Source: Candidatus Poribacteria bacterium
GTDB taxonomy: Bacteria > Poribacteria > WGA-4E > WGA-3G
Length of the DNA: 64,000 nt
Direction of reading: 5' to 3'
NCBI GenBank assembly: GCA_022821065.1
Contig: JAJEEK010000065.1
Coordinates: 1 to 64,000 of the forward strand
Notes under the pieces: model-generated
Databases searched by the model: none
What the model was told of the DNA's origin: nothing
The model's input: the letters and a program-made list of their open reading frames with translations, nothing else
Shown: positions 54,391 to 61,631 of the stretch, in pieces
How positions within the stretch are numbered: the stretch's first letter is position 1
Layout of the letters: the number at the start of each line of letters is the position of its first letter
Translations under genes and position numbers: made by a program

Positions 54391-55199
54391 TCTGTATACT
54401 CTCTGAAATCTGGCAGTTCATCGTCAAAATCTTCACTGATGTGAATAAGTCCTTTAGCACTTCCAAAGCCAACCTTTAACCAGGGTTCACAGAAAATACT
54501 TTTCCACTCGTATTGATAGGTTGGCATCAATGTGTCCATTGATTCAGCATGAAACAGAAAATGGTATTTCACATACGTCTGGTCTATCAATTTAATGCAA
54601 TCATCTAACTCCTCAAAGGTGGGTATAATTGTCGGCTTGCGCTTATCGAAATGTGCAACCCGCTTATCAGCATACGCTTCATGTTTTTTGGCCGCGGATT
54701 CAAGTTTTTTTCGATCGTCTTCTACCATCTGTGGGCAAACATGCGTGCCACTGGCATCTGCGTATGGAGCGAAGTCGTCCATCTTTATGATTTCCTTCAG
54801 TTGAGAAGATTCAACAATTCCGACCGCTTCGAGGTCTGCCTTACCCACCACTTGATCCAAGTCGGGGCCAGTAGAATGAAGATGGCGGGAATTGAAGTAG
54901 CTGCGGGAGAGTTCTTCAGGATTTTTAGCAATCTCATCAAGCAAGCGAACAAAAGATATGCTATCCTTCTGCAATTTAGTTTGCCGACGGAGACCTATTA
55001 GGGTATGAGAAAGATAAGTCCTTGCAAGATAACTATAGAAAGCATTAGGCTTTTGGATACGTGGGTTTTCACGGATTATGTCTTGGATTTCCCAAAACAT
55101 ATTTGCGTCTTGAACAAGTGCTCGAATCTCGTTGTGAATCGTCTCCATCCATTTAAGCCACTTTTCCAGTTTTTGACTTTTTTTAAATTTCTGATCCAT
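54372..55199 (-). CDS. AbiU2/HEPN-like protein, 3' end altered by insertion
   Basis: About 275 residues, all-helical. The N-terminal LEKWLKWMETIHNEIRALVQ and the AFYSYLARTYLSHTLIGLRRQTKLQKDS-type helices with KRVAHFDKR near residue 185 resemble the HEPN AbiU2 fold, where an Arg...His pair forms an RNase site. The start is ATG 55199 with AGGGA; the frame runs further up to 55298 without homology. The last codons STTQV and the TAA come from the right end of the isrB element; before insertion the protein would have ended REYTE. A TTGACA-17-TATACT promoter is at 55304-55332. Family call is tentative. Confidence 0.62.
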   Translation of the reverse strand: MDQKFKKSQKLEKWLKWMETIHNEIRALVQDANMFWEIQDIIRENPRIQKPNAFYSYLARTYLSHTLIGLRRQTKLQKDSISFVRLLDEIAKNPEELSRSYFNSRHLHSTGPDLDQVVGKADLEAVGIVESSQLKEIIKMDDFAPYADASGTHVCPQMVEDDRKKLESAAKKHEAYADKRVAHFDKRKPTIIPTFEELDDCIKLIDQTYVKYHFLFHAESMDTLMPTYQYEWKSIFCEPWLKVGFGSAKGLIHISEDFDDELPDFREYTESTTQV

Positions 55200-55303
55200 T
55201 TTAAATGTCCCTAAATTGAAAAAACGTGTAGGTTGAGATAAACGAGAATTAAAAATCACGAGTATCCTATCTTCTATCCAGAGCCATGTCCAATTCACGT
55301 TTA

Positions 55304-55332
55304 AGTATAATACATTGTCAACGAGTTGTCAA
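55304..55332 (-). promoter_or_regulatory. Sigma70 promoter of the AbiU2-like gene
   Basis: Minus strand TTGACA (55327-55332), 17-bp spacer, TATACT (55304-55309); start codon about 100 bp downstream. Confidence 0.6.
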
Positions 55333-55346
55333 ACCAAATATCTATT

Positions 55347-56432
55347 TTAGAGACGGTAGAATTCTCGAGCATTTTCGGATAAGATTTTGCGTGCCAGCGA
55401 TTGTGGTAACTGTGCTGGGAACGCCTCTTCTGGGGAGTCGTAATGCCAGTGCGGATAGTCGCTTGAGAACATCAGCATGTCTTCGGAGTCGAGTTGACCG
55501 ATAATCTGAAGCAGTTCTGATGCTGTTGGCGGCGCGTCGATGGGTTGGAGTGTCATGCGAATATGTTCTCGAATGTATGCCGATGGCGGTCGCTTGACCC
55601 ACGGTGTTAAGTGTCTTAAACCGCGCCACTCTTTGTCGAACCGCCACATCAGCGACGGCATCCATGTGACACCCGTTTCAATAAGCGCGACACGTAAATC
55701 AGGGAACTTGTCGAAAACGCCTTCCGATACGAGACTCAGTACTTGTGCCTGAAACACCTGAGACATGCCTACGTACTCCTCTAAATAGGTTGAGGGCCAC
55801 CCGACAGATGTTGGTGGTAATCCCGGTGCGCCGCCGTAATGGATACCGATGACGAGTTGATGCCGCGCGGCTGCCTCGTAAATCGGATGATAGCGTCTAT
55901 TGCCGTAAGGTGCCTGTGATCGGGCAGGTAGCATGACTTGCACAAACCTCGGATGTCCACCTAAACGTTCAATTTCTCGGACTGCAAGTTCAGGGTTTTG
56001 GCTCGGCACAATCAGTGAAGCATGTAAACGCGGTTCCGGTTCGATCCAGTGTTCAATCTGCCAGTCGTTGACTGCCGAGGCGAGTGCTGCTGCGAGGTCT
56101 TCATTGTGGACACTCTGTACCCGATATCCGCACGTGAGGATCCCGCATTCAACGTTCCAGAAATCGAGTGCATGCTTGCGTAGCAGTGCCAAATCCGATG
56201 CTGGACGGTCTTCTGACGGATGTGTAATCTCCGGACGTGTTGCGGTCGGCACGCCATCAGGATAGTCGTCGGCATCGGGTCCAGGGAAACCGGATTCTTC
56301 ACAGTAGTCGCACCAATAATCAGGTAGGTACGGGTAGAGCATCTGGTGTGAGGGTAACCGGTTATGAAGGTCGCAGTCGATTATAGACATCCCGGCTTGG
56401 GCGAAACTCGGTTTTCCAGTGTCTGTTCCCAT
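55347..56432 (-). CDS. Amidohydrolase 2 family protein, paralogue 2
   Basis: 361 residues, paralogue of 48773-49852. Metal-site segments are IIDCDLHNRLPS, VIGIHYGG, LIETGVTWMPSLMWRFD and MFSSDYPHWHYDSPEEA. I choose ATG 56432, preceded by AAGGA, over the upstream ATG 56501, whose extra 23 residues overlap the neighbouring PLP-enzyme gene and lack homology. Both paralogues keep NDWQIExW and the FYRL/FYPF end, so they probably act on related substrates. The gene follows the PLP enzyme and GMC oxidoreductase in the same direction. Confidence 0.87.
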   Translation of the reverse strand: MGTDTGKPSFAQAGMSIIDCDLHNRLPSHQMLYPYLPDYWCDYCEESGFPGPDADDYPDGVPTATRPEITHPSEDRPASDLALLRKHALDFWNVECGILTCGYRVQSVHNEDLAAALASAVNDWQIEHWIEPEPRLHASLIVPSQNPELAVREIERLGGHPRFVQVMLPARSQAPYGNRRYHPIYEAAARHQLVIGIHYGGAPGLPPTSVGWPSTYLEEYVGMSQVFQAQVLSLVSEGVFDKFPDLRVALIETGVTWMPSLMWRFDKEWRGLRHLTPWVKRPPSAYIREHIRMTLQPIDAPPTASELLQIIGQLDSEDMLMFSSDYPHWHYDSPEEAFPAQLPQSLARKILSENAREFYRL

Positions 56433-56454
56433 TATATGTTCCTTTATGTCAAAG

Positions 56455-57417
56455 TTAGGTTGTCCCGTACGTATGCCAAAACAGCATCGGTTCATCTTCA
56501 AATCCGTGTGCTATTACGTAGTGGACTAACCCCGCGAATGCTTTGCCGGTATAGGTATTTTCGAGCGTGATCCGTTCATGTTCAGCCATCATTTCTACTG
56601 CCTGGGCACCCGCTTTTGTCGGGATGGCGTACCCGTCTCCGAAGTCGCCGTGCCAGAGTTCGATATGCTGTGCGCGGATATCACTTGAATCCGCTACTCC
56701 GATAAGACGACGGGTTTGCCTGACCATCCGTGAGATTGCCCAAGAGTTTGCCACGACTTGATCGGCGACGCGGATGCCGACGACATGAGATTTTAACCCC
56801 GCAAGCCGAACTCCGACCATCAAACCTGCCATCGTGCCGCAGGTCCCTACTGGTACAAAGATACATCTCGGTTCTGGCAGGAGACCTTCCTCAATCTGTG
56901 ATTTCAGTTCTGAAACCGCCTTCACATAACCGACGGAACCGAGCGGCGATGAACCTCCTGCTGGAATAAAATAACGTTCCTCTCCAATCCCAAAAGCCGT
57001 TTTCAGCTGTTCAAAAGCGTAGCGCGCAAACATTGTCGTCATACGATCGACTTCGTAGACCGCTGCGGCGTGTTCACAGGTCGTCCGATAGTTTGTTTCC
57101 GAATACGCGGTAGGCGGTTGTTTAAAGAGCAGACATTCCACTCGGAATCCGGATGCCTTGCCATAAACTGCTGTCGCGCGGACGTGGTTAGAACCGGTGG
57201 GTCCAATCGTGAAAAGTGTCTTTTTCGTGTTGGCGTGTGTTGCCGCTGCGAACATATACTCAAGTTTTCGCACTTTATTTCCGCCCCCTAAAGGACCGCT
57301 CAGGTCGTCTCGTTTTATCCAGAGCGATTCAAAACCGAGCACCCGCTCAAGGTTCGAGAGACGCTGCACCGGGGTTGGGAAGTTTCCGAGTGGAACGTAT
57401 GGAATTGATTCAATCAT
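56455..57417 (-). CDS. PLP-dependent D-cysteine desulfhydrase/ACC deaminase family enzyme
   Basis: 320 residues. The PLP lysine lies in GPLGGGNKVRKLEYM (about residue 51), preceded by LWIKRDDLSG; IGPTGSNHVRATA provides the phosphate/substrate Ser-Asn; VPVGTCGTMAGLMVGVRL is the phosphate-binding loop, and LENTYTGKAFAGL is near the C-terminus. The family covers D-cysteine desulfhydrase, ACC deaminase and related beta-eliminases or ammonia-lyases, which cannot be told apart here. The gene begins 15 bp after the GMC oxidoreductase stop, so co-transcription is likely. Confidence 0.9.
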   Translation of the reverse strand: MIESIPYVPLGNFPTPVQRLSNLERVLGFESLWIKRDDLSGPLGGGNKVRKLEYMFAAATHANTKKTLFTIGPTGSNHVRATAVYGKASGFRVECLLFKQPPTAYSETNYRTTCEHAAAVYEVDRMTTMFARYAFEQLKTAFGIGEERYFIPAGGSSPLGSVGYVKAVSELKSQIEEGLLPEPRCIFVPVGTCGTMAGLMVGVRLAGLKSHVVGIRVADQVVANSWAISRMVRQTRRLIGVADSSDIRAQHIELWHGDFGDGYAIPTKAGAQAVEMMAEHERITLENTYTGKAFAGLVHYVIAHGFEDEPMLFWHTYGTT

Positions 57418-57432
57418 AATACAGTTCTCGTG

Positions 57433-58986
57433 CTATACGATACCACTTTCGATTATCTGGCTTGCGACGTGTTCAGCAAGCGCGGCGATCGTCAACATTG
57501 GTGGCACGCCGATAGAGGTTGGAAACAGACTGGCATCGGCGACAAACAAGCCGTTCACCGCACGCGATTCTCCCGAAAGTTTAACAACGGATCTACCCGG
57601 ATATTCACCCATTCGGAGTGTACCTTGTGGATGACTGGCAGCGAGCATGATGTCATTTGCCACGATACCGCGTTGGCGAATAATTTCGAGATCTGCTTCT
57701 GTTTTAATTGGGAAGTGTTGTGTGTAAGGCATCACAATCTCTGTCGCACCGGCAGCAAAAAGCAGGCGAGCGGCGTTGATTACGCCTTCTACTAATATCC
57801 TTTTATCTGACCTTCGCAGTCGGTAGGCAATGCTGGGTGTGCCTTTATAATTCACCGATACGCGGCCGGTTGTTCTGTCATGTAGGAGGACGAGAAGCGC
57901 GGCAATGTGACGGTAGCGTTCCATCAACTCTCGGTGGCTGTCGCCGAATCCTGGCAGGCTTGCGGCAACTATCATCTGTGAACCGAAAGCAGGCATGAGC
58001 AGATAGCCGCTGCCCGATCTCTTTTCCATGTCAAGAAACTCGTCGATATAGAAGCTTTGTGGGATACCGAGATGTCCGTCAATCGTTTCGTTGAAGATTC
58101 CGCCGACAAAAACGGCGGGATGCAGATGAAGATTTGCGCCGACTCGCCTGCTTGTGTTCGGCAATCGGCTTTTTAACCAGAGTTGTGGCGAATTGATGGC
58201 ACCCGCGGCGAGTACCACCACTTTGCTTTGAACGGACAAATGACCCGATGGCTGTTGTGCAGAAACACCGATGACGCTACCTTTTTCCGTGTGGATTTTC
58301 TCAGCCGTGCAGTTGCTAAAGAGTCGCGCACCTGCGGCAAGTGCCAAAGGGATATACGTTACCGCCATGCTCTGTTTGCCCGTTCTTATTGACCCGTTCT
58401 GAACTGATTTCGAGGCAGGACATCCGAAGAGGCATTGGGCACCACATGACGGACAAGCCCCGCGGTTGTGCCGTTGCACGACACCGTGCCATCCCATCGC
58501 TTCACATCCGCGTCGGATAACAGCATTTAAGCGATTTACATCTGTCTCTTGTATCTGTGTAACACCGAGGGTCTGCTCCACGTTCTCAAAGTGCGTCGAA
58601 AGGTCTGGAAACCTCCATCTGTCTAATAATACCTGTGGGGGGCGGACGGCGTAACAGAGGTTGTGTACAGTTGAGCCACCGACCCCTTTACCTTGTGAAA
58701 TGACGATCGCCCCGTCGCGTGTGCGCCGTAGACCGTTATCCCAGAAGAGACGGCGCAGCATCTCCGGTTCGTAGCTGCCGAAAGTGGTTGGATCGTGATT
58801 TTCGCCTGCCTCTAAAATGATGACCGATAATCCGGCTTCGGCAAGCACCTTCGCGACGACCGCACCGCCTGCACCGGAACCGATAACGCATACATCGGCA
58901 TGTTCTTGCTGTTCTGACTTCTTTCGATTCAGCAGCGAGAAAAATTTATGAGTCGCATTTGAAGACAGAGATTGTGATTTATTCAT
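57433..58986 (-). CDS. GMC-family FAD oxidoreductase
   Basis: 517 residues. FAD-binding VCVIGSGAGGAVVAKVLAEAG (Rossmann GxGxxG, residues about 32-52), ILEAGENHDP, SQGKGVGGSTVHN, a Cys cluster CPSCGAQCLFGCP in the insert (about residues 175-187) and the GMC C-terminal block HPQGTLRMGEY ... NGLFVADASLFPTSIGVPPMLT with the catalytic-site His. The Cys cluster is seen in the subgroup related to gluconate/fructose-type dehydrogenases and cholesterol-oxidase-like enzymes. Oxidises an alcohol substrate, likely sugar- or sterol-type. Promoter TTGATA-17-TATCAT at 59021-59049. Confidence 0.92.
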   Translation of the reverse strand: MNKSQSLSSNATHKFFSLLNRKKSEQQEHADVCVIGSGAGGAVVAKVLAEAGLSVIILEAGENHDPTTFGSYEPEMLRRLFWDNGLRRTRDGAIVISQGKGVGGSTVHNLCYAVRPPQVLLDRWRFPDLSTHFENVEQTLGVTQIQETDVNRLNAVIRRGCEAMGWHGVVQRHNRGACPSCGAQCLFGCPASKSVQNGSIRTGKQSMAVTYIPLALAAGARLFSNCTAEKIHTEKGSVIGVSAQQPSGHLSVQSKVVVLAAGAINSPQLWLKSRLPNTSRRVGANLHLHPAVFVGGIFNETIDGHLGIPQSFYIDEFLDMEKRSGSGYLLMPAFGSQMIVAASLPGFGDSHRELMERYRHIAALLVLLHDRTTGRVSVNYKGTPSIAYRLRRSDKRILVEGVINAARLLFAAGATEIVMPYTQHFPIKTEADLEIIRQRGIVANDIMLAASHPQGTLRMGEYPGRSVVKLSGESRAVNGLFVADASLFPTSIGVPPMLTIAALAEHVASQIIESGIV

Positions 58987-59020
58987 AGTCTCGTTTCATA
59001 GTAGACACGGTTTTGTATTT

Positions 59021-59049
59021 ATGATAGCATACTTCTATGTGTTTATCAA
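59021..59049 (-). promoter_or_regulatory. Putative promoter of the GMC oxidoreductase gene
   Basis: Minus strand TTGATA (59044-59049), 17-bp spacer, TATCAT (59021-59026), about 30 bp upstream of the start. Confidence 0.5.
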
Positions 59050-59145
59050 CCCTCTATCAGTGAAAATCAGGGTTATTCAATTTTCGATTTGGATATTCGT
59101 TTTGCTTTACAGCGGCGAACATTCTTACGGAATATCGCGAGCGTA

Positions 59146-59166
59146 AGAAACACCGCAGCAAAAACA
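59146..59166. repeat. AAGAAACACCGCAGCAAAAAC repeat
   Basis: This sequence near 59146-59166 repeats the core of the 52-bp segment nested in the MITE at 48581-48632, and a diverged copy is near 19080-19125. Its surroundings 59090-59190 contain no gene. Confidence 0.5.
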
Positions 59167-59285
59167 CTCGCTCCTACAGAAGAAAATAGCCACATATATT
59201 ACGGAATAGATACAATTGAACGGCCCTGGTGCAGCGTTTGAAAGTCTATAATCCACTCGCCTTGACTGCAAGGAAAATTTAAAAA

Positions 59286-60134
59286 ATGGAATTTGTTCAA
59301 TTGACAGAGGCACAACGCTCGGAATTTGAGGAGAACGGTTACCTAATCGTGCGTTCCGCGATTGATAGCGAGATGATAGATCGTTTAACTGAAGCAGGCA
59401 ACCGACTCATGGAAGCGTTTGAATACCACGGATATTACGCGCATCGCCGAGATGGGTTGGTGCAGGAGCCTGCGTTTGCCGATCTTGCCACGCAATCGAA
59501 GGCGGTACCCTTGGTTCTTCAACTGCTCGGCACGAATATCCATATCACGAATACCGCGCTGATCTACAAACATCCACAGGCACCCGAAAAACCCGACAAC
59601 CGGAACTGGCATCGGGATGTCGGTGTGCATTTGGATGTCGGACACGAAAAGTGTCCGCGTGTTGGTCTGAAGGTCGGTTACTGTTTAACGGATTTCAGTG
59701 TTCCAAACTCAGGCGCAACGTGGTTTATTCGGGAAAGTCATAAGTCGGGTGAACCGCTGGGTATCCCTGAAGGCGAAGTTGACCCACCTGTCTACGATGA
59801 ACCGCTGCTCCAAGCAGGTGATGCGTTTCTGTTTGAGAGCCGTATCTACCATGCAGCAGGGATGAATTTTACAGAAAGTGTATCTAAAGTGGTGATCTAC
59901 GGTTACCATTATCGCTGGATCAAACCGGATTATTATCTACGGTATTACAACGACACGTTACAACCGGATGCGGTTCTGGTGGAAAATCTGGATGACCTCG
60001 GCAGGCAGTTTCTCGGTGCATCAACGGATACGCAGGGCAGGCGCGATCCGAACGGCGTTCACTGGGCGGGTAAAGAATGGGCAACGGCGCACAATCTGAA
60101 CTTAGAACAGTCTCCACAAGTCGTGACGGTCTAA
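59286..60134 (+). CDS. Phytanoyl-CoA dioxygenase (PhyH) family protein, copy 4
   Basis: 282 residues. His-x-Asp is in NWHRDVGVHLD, the distal His in ESRIYHAAGMNFT, and the Arg-type 2-oxoglutarate contact probably in YHYRWIKPD. WFIRESHKSGEP is the family loop. Starts MEFVQLTEAQRSEFEENGYLIV. Before the tnpB element inserted, it would have been followed within about 75 bp by the Gfo/Idh gene, so dioxygenase and dehydrogenase probably formed an operon on one substrate. Confidence 0.9.
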   Translation: MEFVQLTEAQRSEFEENGYLIVRSAIDSEMIDRLTEAGNRLMEAFEYHGYYAHRRDGLVQEPAFADLATQSKAVPLVLQLLGTNIHITNTALIYKHPQAPEKPDNRNWHRDVGVHLDVGHEKCPRVGLKVGYCLTDFSVPNSGATWFIRESHKSGEPLGIPEGEVDPPVYDEPLLQAGDAFLFESRIYHAAGMNFTESVSKVVIYGYHYRWIKPDYYLRYYNDTLQPDAVLVENLDDLGRQFLGASTDTQGRRDPNGVHWAGKEWATAHNLNLEQSPQVVTV

Positions 60135-60158
60135 ATTAAGTCAACAACTATTGATAGG

Positions 60159-60175
60159 CGCGCTTCGGAAGCGCG
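60159..60175. terminator. GC-rich hairpin after phyH copy 4
   Basis: CGCGCTTC-G-GAAGCGCG folds perfectly 25 bp after the stop. No T-run follows, so termination is not certain; it may equally be an interspersed repeat. Confidence 0.4.
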
Positions 60176-60207
60176 AATCTATGATAAAACCGTGAAAGAG
60201 GATTAAT

Positions 60208-60330
60208 GTCAGGGCACCCAAACCTAAAGGATTGGGCTTGTGCTTCGTCGCAGTTTGCGTTTCCGAGGAAACGGCTTACATCTGCTCCACAACGGGACCA
60301 CAGGCAGCCCGTAAAATGTTGATCGCAGCG
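60208..60330 (-). ncRNA. Predicted omega-RNA (reRNA) of tnpB
   Basis: TnpB guide RNAs overlap the gene's 3' end and the right end of the element. Here the minus strand from about 60330 through the tnpB stop to 60208 ends with the hairpin AAGCCCAATCCTTTAGGTTT and terminal TGAC. The guide would be the flanking minus-strand bases ATTAATCCTCTTTC from 60207 downward. The 5' boundary is an estimate. Confidence 0.55.
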
Positions 60331-61439
60331 TTGATGTCTCTATCATGGGGTGAACCACAATTCGGACACGTCCACTGTCGATCTGAAAGTGTAAGATTTT
60401 CGTTTTTAGAGCCACAATCCGAACACGGCTTTGTTGTCGCAGTCCATTGCCCGACTTGACGGAAATCACGATTATGTTTGAAACACTTGTATCGCAATAT
60501 CTCAACAAAACTCCCGAAGGCAAGGTCGGAGACTTTCCGACCCCAGAGGCGTTTCATCCCGTCAAGGTTCAGCGTCTCGGTCGCGATAAGGTCAAACCTT
60601 CGGCAGAGGTCCGTGGCAAGTTTGAAATGCCAATCGCGCCGTTGGCTGGCGATATGTCTGCAAAGCCGTGCGATCTCTCGGACAGCACGCCACCAATTGT
60701 TAGAACCTTTGACTTTGCGTGAAAGGCTTTTGTAGAGTTTGCGGAGTTGTTTCAAGGACTGTTTCAAGAACTTTGGCGATTGGATTTTCTCGCCATTGGA
60801 GAGTGTCAGATAGGTCTCCATACCGAAGTCCGCCCCTACGCTTTCACCTGTAGCAGGCAGCACTTCTTTGGACGTATCATCTGTCACGATATAGAGCCAA
60901 TATGTTCCAACGGCATCACGAAGAATTTGGATATAGCGGACGTTTCCTTTCCAATCGCGGTGCTGGTGAAAAGAAAACCAGCGTTTATTGAACTTAAAAC
61001 GTTCGGAGGCTTCGTCCCATTCTTTGAAAGAAAGGCGAACACGACCCGCTTCAAGGAGATAACCACTTTGAAACTTCGCAGAGCGATAACGGTCTTTGCG
61101 TTTGAACTTTGGATGCCCTACACCAGGAAAGTCAAAAAAACGTTCCCACGCGATGTGCAGTCGGATAATCACGGCATCAAGCGTGTCGCGGGGTATCCAT
61201 GCCCAATGTTGATGCGTGCGTTCAAGCAACTTCGTCAAATGCGGTTGCAGCCGATAACGCCCCGCATATTTGCCATAGATGCGATAATAGCGGTTCTCAA
61301 GTCGCAAAAAATGGTTATGCACATCACACAAGTCGTCAAGCATATTACCAAGACGCATATTTTGCGGATGCTCACGTATCTGATATTTGTATGTTCTGCG
61401 GGTGCGTTTTTGTTTCTGCTTCCGTTTTTTGGTTTCCAT
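60276..61439 (-). CDS. tnpB: TnpB RNA-guided nuclease
   Basis: 387 residues, the compact Cas12 ancestor. Basic N-terminus (METKKRKQKQKRTRRTYK), the WED/REC part to about residue 190, RuvC-I SVGADFGMETY with Asp204, RuvC-II LIATETLNLDGM with Glu288, the zinc ribbon CSDCG...CPNCG (Cys339, 342, 358, 361) and RuvC-III HDRDINAAINIL with Asp368. All catalytic and zinc residues are intact and the length is typical, so it is probably active. Consensus promoter at 61537-61565. No tnpA accompanies it. Confidence 0.94.
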   Translation of the reverse strand: METKKRKQKQKRTRRTYKYQIREHPQNMRLGNMLDDLCDVHNHFLRLENRYYRIYGKYAGRYRLQPHLTKLLERTHQHWAWIPRDTLDAVIIRLHIAWERFFDFPGVGHPKFKRKDRYRSAKFQSGYLLEAGRVRLSFKEWDEASERFKFNKRWFSFHQHRDWKGNVRYIQILRDAVGTYWLYIVTDDTSKEVLPATGESVGADFGMETYLTLSNGEKIQSPKFLKQSLKQLRKLYKSLSRKVKGSNNWWRAVREIARLCRHIASQRRDWHFKLATDLCRRFDLIATETLNLDGMKRLWGRKVSDLAFGSFVEILRYKCFKHNRDFRQVGQWTATTKPCSDCGSKNENLTLSDRQWTCPNCGSPHDRDINAAINILRAACGPVVEQM

Positions 61440-61536
61440 AGTGATTCACAGTTCACAGTTTTACCCCCTGCTAAGTGGGTAGGCAGACACGTTACCTTGC
61501 AGCAACGCTTAGCATGTCTGCCACTGTGATACTATC

Positions 61537-61565
61537 ATTATACTACATTTTTGACGAAATGTCAA
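61537..61565 (-). promoter_or_regulatory. Perfect consensus sigma70 promoter of tnpB
   Basis: Minus strand TTGACA (61560-61565), 17-bp spacer, TATAAT (61537-61542), inside the element about 90 bp upstream of tnpB. Both hexamers match consensus exactly. Confidence 0.75.
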
Positions 61566-61631
61566 GGAAAAACCACAGGAGCGGGCATTCCTCCCAAACC
61601 TAAAGGATTGGGTCTCCTGCCCGAAGATTAG

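Larger units (their letters stand above)
60208..61631 (-). mobile_element. IS200/IS605-type element carrying tnpB, without tnpA
   Basis: Right end at 60208 (plus strand GTCAGGGCACCC, hairpin CCCAA...TTGGG at 60217-60237); left end at 61631 beside ATGAAA (61632-61637, TTTCAT on the minus strand) with nested hairpin GGGCA...TGCCC at 61583-61622. Both ends match the isrB element. Removing it joins GAGGATTAAT to ATGAAA, restoring a Shine-Dalgarno six bases before the Gfo/Idh start. 1424 bp, no transposase gene. Confidence 0.83.

Noticed and set aside
55200..55298. Extended N-terminus of the AbiU2-like gene
   Set aside because: ATG 55199 has AGGGA upstream, and the extension would begin just at the predicted transcription start near 55297.
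60747..61529. 260-codon plus-strand open frame opposite tnpB
   Set aside because: Antisense to a catalytically intact tnpB; no recognisable domain and no ribosome site.
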